NCBI GenBank assembly: GCA_965221345.1
Contig: CBDCSD010000002.1
Coordinates: 2,418,001 to 2,482,000 of the forward strand
Direction of reading: 5' to 3'
DNA from: Bin5 sp965221345
GTDB taxonomy: Bacteria; Chloroflexota; Anaerolineae; Caldilineales; Caldilineaceae
DNA length: 64,000 bases
Positions 61,296-64,000 of this stretch are shown here, piece after piece. Position 1 is the first letter of the stretch. The number at the start of each line of letters is the position of its first letter. Under the pieces are notes generated by a model. It was given only the letters and a program-made list of their open reading frames with translations. It ran no database searches and was not told the DNA's origin. The position numbers and the translations under genes are program-made.

Positions 61296-61601
61296 TTACC
61301 ACTTCAGCAGATTGATTTCATCGATATTGATGCTCTGCTTATGGCGGACGTTGGCGATCAGAATTGCCAAGCCGACAGCAACTTCGGCGGCAGCAACGGC
61401 CATTATCATGAAGACGAAGATTTGCCCTTCGAGATTGCCCCACTGGCGGGCGAGCGCGATCAAAGTCAGGTTCACGCTGTTGAGCATCATCTCGATACAC
61501 ATGAAAACGATCAGGGCGTTGCGACGCAACATAACGCCGGTGGCGCCGACAGCAAAGATCATGGCAGCCAGGATCAGGTAGTAGCTTGTCTCTAACATCA
61601 T
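61296..61601 (-). CDS. nuoK: NADH-quinone oxidoreductase subunit K
   Basis: Three-helix membrane subunit of 101 aa. The two buried Glu residues of the family are in FMCIEMMLNSVNL and AAAEVAVGLAI. AAGGCGA precedes the ATG, which overlaps the nuoJ stop by 4 bases. Confidence 0.96.
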   Translation of the reverse strand: MMLETSYYLILAAMIFAVGATGVMLRRNALIVFMCIEMMLNSVNLTLIALARQWGNLEGQIFVFMIMAVAAAEVAVGLAILIANVRHKQSINIDEINLLKW

Positions 61602-62143
61602 TCGTTCGCCTTGATGGACGGGATGCCTTCGCCTGCGCCCTCCGGCTGGCGTCCCAGCACCAGGGCACCGATCAGCGCTACAAGTAATAGTAAAGCAACC
61701 AGTTCAAAGGGAAGTACATGTTGTGTAAAGAGGGCGATACCGACGGCCTCCGGAGTGCCGCCTTGCAAAAGCGCCGCACCTTCTTCAGACGGTGCCATCA
61801 TGCGGGACATGGCGCTATATGAGATCGCCAGAAGCAGGATAACCCCCAGCGCGATGCCCACGATACGACTCCACGCCCGCTGCGCGGCGCTGGAGTCGCT
61901 GGTATCTCCGCCAATGAGCATAATCACAAAGAGTATCAGAATGACAATGCCCCCAGCGTAGACAATTACCTGCGCCGCAGCCAGAAACTGTGCATCGAGC
62001 GTGATGTATAGCACTGCCAGAGTGGCGAAGTTGGTCAGCAGAAAGAGCGCGCTGTGTACCGGCTGGCGGCTCGTCACCACGCCCAATGCTGCGGCCAGGC
62101 TGACTGCTCCCACAAGCAGGAAAAAGAGAAGCGACAAACTCAT
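61598..62143 (-). CDS. nuoJ: NADH-quinone oxidoreductase subunit J
   Basis: Five-helix membrane subunit of 181 aa. The mark is the third helix AQVIVYAGGIVILILFVIML with the pi-bulge sequence. GGAG lies 9 nt before the ATG; 6 bases separate it from nuoI. Confidence 0.96.
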   Translation of the reverse strand: MSLSLLFFLLVGAVSLAAALGVVTSRQPVHSALFLLTNFATLAVLYITLDAQFLAAAQVIVYAGGIVILILFVIMLIGGDTSDSSAAQRAWSRIVGIALGVILLLAISYSAMSRMMAPSEEGAALLQGGTPEAVGIALFTQHVLPFELVALLLLVALIGALVLGRQPEGAGEGIPSIKANE

Positions 62144-62149
62144 GAAAGA

Positions 62150-62620
62150 TTACTCCGGTCGAATGATGACCTTGGGCATGCCGGGATTGAGCAGTTCCTC
62201 TTTTGTCAGCACGAAATCTTTGCGTTCATAGTTGGCCATGGCGAAGTCGTGGCCGAGGACAATAGCCTCGGTGGGGCAGGCCTCTTCGCAATCGCCGCAA
62301 AAGACGCAACGCAACAAATTCAGCTCGTAGACTTTGGCGTGACGCTCCCCAGGAGAGAGCGGGGCATCAGGGTCGTTCTCAGCCGCCTCTACGTAGATCG
62401 CTTCCGTGGGGCAGGCGGCTTCGCATAGAGAACAGCCTATACAGCGCTCCAGGCCGTTGGCATAGCGCCGCAACTCATGGCGACCCCGGAAGCGTGGGTA
62501 AATCGGAATATTGTCGCGGGGGAACTCCACCGTCACCGGCTTTTGGCGCAGGTGTTTGAGCGTCACGCCCATCGCTTTGCCGATTTCGTTCGCGCCCTTT
62601 AGAAAATCACCCAACTCCAT
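62150..62620 (-). CDS. nuoI: NADH-quinone oxidoreductase subunit I (two 4Fe-4S clusters)
   Basis: Ferredoxin-type subunit of 156 aa. Two CxxCxxCxxxCP motifs, CIGCSLCEAACP and CVFCGDCEEACP, hold clusters N6a and N6b, which pass electrons towards the quinone site. The N-terminal amphipathic helix contacts NuoH. AGAGGA precedes the ATG; 25 bases from nuoH. Confidence 0.97.
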   Translation of the reverse strand: MELGDFLKGANEIGKAMGVTLKHLRQKPVTVEFPRDNIPIYPRFRGRHELRRYANGLERCIGCSLCEAACPTEAIYVEAAENDPDAPLSPGERHAKVYELNLLRCVFCGDCEEACPTEAIVLGHDFAMANYERKDFVLTKEELLNPGMPKVIIRPE

Positions 62621-62645
62621 TAAAATCCTCTTTTCGTTGCGGTTT

Positions 62646-63626
62646 TCACTTCAGGAAAACGGCCAACACTGCCGAAATGCTCACGTACACCAGCCCCAGC
62701 GGCAACATGAACTGCCAACAGAACTTCATCAGTTGGTCGTAGCGGGGCCGGCCGACGCTGGCCCGCACCCAAATGAAAAGAAAGAGCAGAATCACGACCT
62801 TAATGAACAGATAGATGGGCCCCAGCCAGATGTATTGCTCAGCGAACGGGCCTTTCCAACCGCCGAAGAACAGGGTCGCCATAATCGCGCTGGTCGAGAT
62901 CATGTTGATGTACTCGGCGATGAAGAACAGCGCGAATTTCATGCCGCCGTACTCCGTCTGGAAACCGGCCACCAACTCGTTCTCCGTCTCCGGCAAGTCA
63001 AAGGGGCTGCGGTTGGTTTCGGCCAGAATACAGATAAAGAAGAAGGGGAAGGCCAACCACAGCCAGATCCACTCCCACCAGGGGCGGAAGCCCTCGACCA
63101 GGTCGACCAGGCTGAAACTGTCGGCCAGAATAATAATGCTGACCAGAAAGAGGCCCAGCGGCAGTTCATAAGAGACCATCTGCGCAGCGGAGCGCAGCGC
63201 GCCGAGCAGCGAATAGTTGTTGTTGCTGCCCCAGCCCGCCAGAATGATGCCGTAGCTCTCGATTCCTGCAACCGCCAGAATCCAAAGAAAGCCGATATTT
63301 ACGTCGGCGATGGCAGGTGTCCCCTTGGCGATAGGAATGACCGCCCAAATAATCAGGGCTGGCACCAGGGCCAGAGCCGGAGCCAGAAGATAGACCGGCT
63401 TGTCGACGTGATTGGGGATGATCTCTTCCTTGAAGAACGCTTTCACGGCGTCGGCGGCCGGCTGCAAAAGGCCGAACTTGCCCGCCCGATTTGGGCCGTA
63501 TCGCACCTGGAAACGGGCCAGCAGCTTGCGCTCATACCAGGTCAGGTAGGCGAAACCGGTCAGCAGGACAAAAATCAGTATCAGTGCGCGGATGGCCGGG
63601 AAGACCAATAGCTGTAACCAGTCCAT
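62646..63626 (-). CDS. nuoH: NADH-quinone oxidoreductase subunit H
   Basis: Quinone-channel subunit of 326 aa with eight TM segments. Family blocks RYGPNRAGKFGLLQPAADAVK, AETNRSPFDLPETENELVAGFQTEYGGMKFALFF (the charged loop of the quinone site) and RASVGRPRYDQLMKFCW are all present. Its ATG follows the nuoG stop with no gap. Confidence 0.97.
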   Translation of the reverse strand: MDWLQLLVFPAIRALILIFVLLTGFAYLTWYERKLLARFQVRYGPNRAGKFGLLQPAADAVKAFFKEEIIPNHVDKPVYLLAPALALVPALIIWAVIPIAKGTPAIADVNIGFLWILAVAGIESYGIILAGWGSNNNYSLLGALRSAAQMVSYELPLGLFLVSIIILADSFSLVDLVEGFRPWWEWIWLWLAFPFFFICILAETNRSPFDLPETENELVAGFQTEYGGMKFALFFIAEYINMISTSAIMATLFFGGWKGPFAEQYIWLGPIYLFIKVVILLFLFIWVRASVGRPRYDQLMKFCWQFMLPLGLVYVSISAVLAVFLK

Positions 63627-64000
63627 TTAACGACTTTCCACTTTGATGCGCTGGGAATAGCTGCCGTTGAGCAGCGCGCCCACCGGCGCGCCTGGCAAAC
63701 TCTCCGGAATCCAGGCGGTGCCCGTCTGCACCTGCGCGTCGACCGCTACGGTCAACTCCAGGTTGCCCTGTTCACTTTGGACGGTGACCGGACTGCCCGC
63801 GTCAAGGCCGAATGCTGCGGCATCGGTCGGGTTGAGAGTGACGGTGGCGCCATGCGCCATGCCGTGCATCTGCTCGGTCAGGCGGAAGAGCGTGCCGCCG
63901 TCGTAGAGTACAGTGCCGGTAACGAGGCTGAAGGGATAGTCGGCATCGTCAGGTCCGGCCGCGGTTGCTCCCTCTGCCGAGCGTTGGGCGGTCGCGGCCG
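63627..64000 (-). CDS. nuoG: NADH-quinone oxidoreductase subunit G, C-terminal part (cut by window edge)
   Basis: The frame is open from the window edge to a TAA at 63629-63627; 123 residues are visible. They form the C-terminal molybdopterin-dinucleotide-binding-like beta barrel of the NuoG/molybdopterin oxidoreductase family: YPFSLVTGTVLYDGGT, then TVTLNPTDAAAFGLDAGSPVTVQSEQG. Position directly before nuoH identifies it as NuoG. The Fe-S part lies outside the window. Confidence 0.88.
   Translation of the reverse strand, partial: AATAQRSAEGATAAGPDDADYPFSLVTGTVLYDGGTLFRLTEQMHGMAHGATVTLNPTDAAAFGLDAGSPVTVQSEQGNLELTVAVDAQVQTGTAWIPESLPGAPVGALLNGSYSQRIKVESR

Overview
The window reads as a piece of a GC-rich bacterial chromosome, most likely from the phylum Chloroflexota (Caldilinea/Anaerolineae-like). 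This is inferred from protein style, not from a marker gene: a twin-arginine lipoprotein solute-binding protein typical of that group, several phytanoyl-CoA-dioxygenase-like and Gfo/VOC/SDR catabolic enzymes, an mreBCD-mrdA-minCD-rodA cluster, and a 14-subunit-type nuo operon. No rRNA or tRNA gene and no CRISPR array was seen. About 55 genes are supported; most have clear Shine-Dalgarno sequences, and several starts were moved inward because of them.

Layout. (1) 1-7180, minus strand: catabolic genes, namely two PhyH-type Fe(II)/2-oxoglutarate dioxygenases, an SDR dehydrogenase, a metallo-beta-lactamase-fold hydrolase, a VOC protein, a lone Tat-lipoprotein sugar-binding protein with its own promoter, operator-like palindrome and terminator, and a xylose-isomerase-like TIM barrel. 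(2) 7587-8151: a hicB-hicA toxin-antitoxin pair. (3) 8588-11847, plus strand: a Gfo/Idh/MocA dehydrogenase, a ThDP enzyme and a VOC protein. (4) 12036-13661: an XRE antitoxin behind a 5'-truncated toxin, and a small membrane-anchored orphan. (5) 13933-18845: mutS and a large CHAT (caspase-like) protease. (6) 19132-23144, plus strand: a JAMM protease, then a strong promoter, a leader of about 310 nt ending in an attenuator-like terminator, a ubiquitin-like sulfur carrier, a rhodanese-E1 fusion and a CysM-like synthase. Together these look like a carrier-protein-dependent cysteine pathway. (7) 23206-28110: an ABC exporter pair and an M24 peptidase. (8) 28195-32866: an S41 peptidase with PDZ and PPC domains, an IS630-family element with a -1 frameshift signal and a sugar-nucleotide epimerase. 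(9) 32960-42861: purH under a ZTP (pfl) riboswitch, gnd, a TlpA-like thioredoxin, an APH-like kinase, an O-antigen ligase-like protein, a SIMPL protein, a beta-repeat membrane protein behind a consensus promoter, and rplY. (10) 43027-47984, minus strand: a LysM-M23 peptidase, hpt, a Nudix hydrolase, a small orphan and tilS. (11) 48255-56162, plus strand: the cell-shape/division cluster mreB-mreC-mreD-mrdA-minC-minD-rodA. (12) 56211-64000, minus strand: nuoG(partial)-H-I-J-K-L-M-N, complex I.

Most unusual: the unidentified leader RNA over the sulfur-carrier operon, whose terminator 5' arm can pair with two different upstream segments; the carrier tail -GGSG, which would need trimming by the JAMM protease encoded just upstream; the CHAT protease; and short self-complementary purine-rich elements that lie between genes and also seem to have entered coding sequences (mreD, nuoN).
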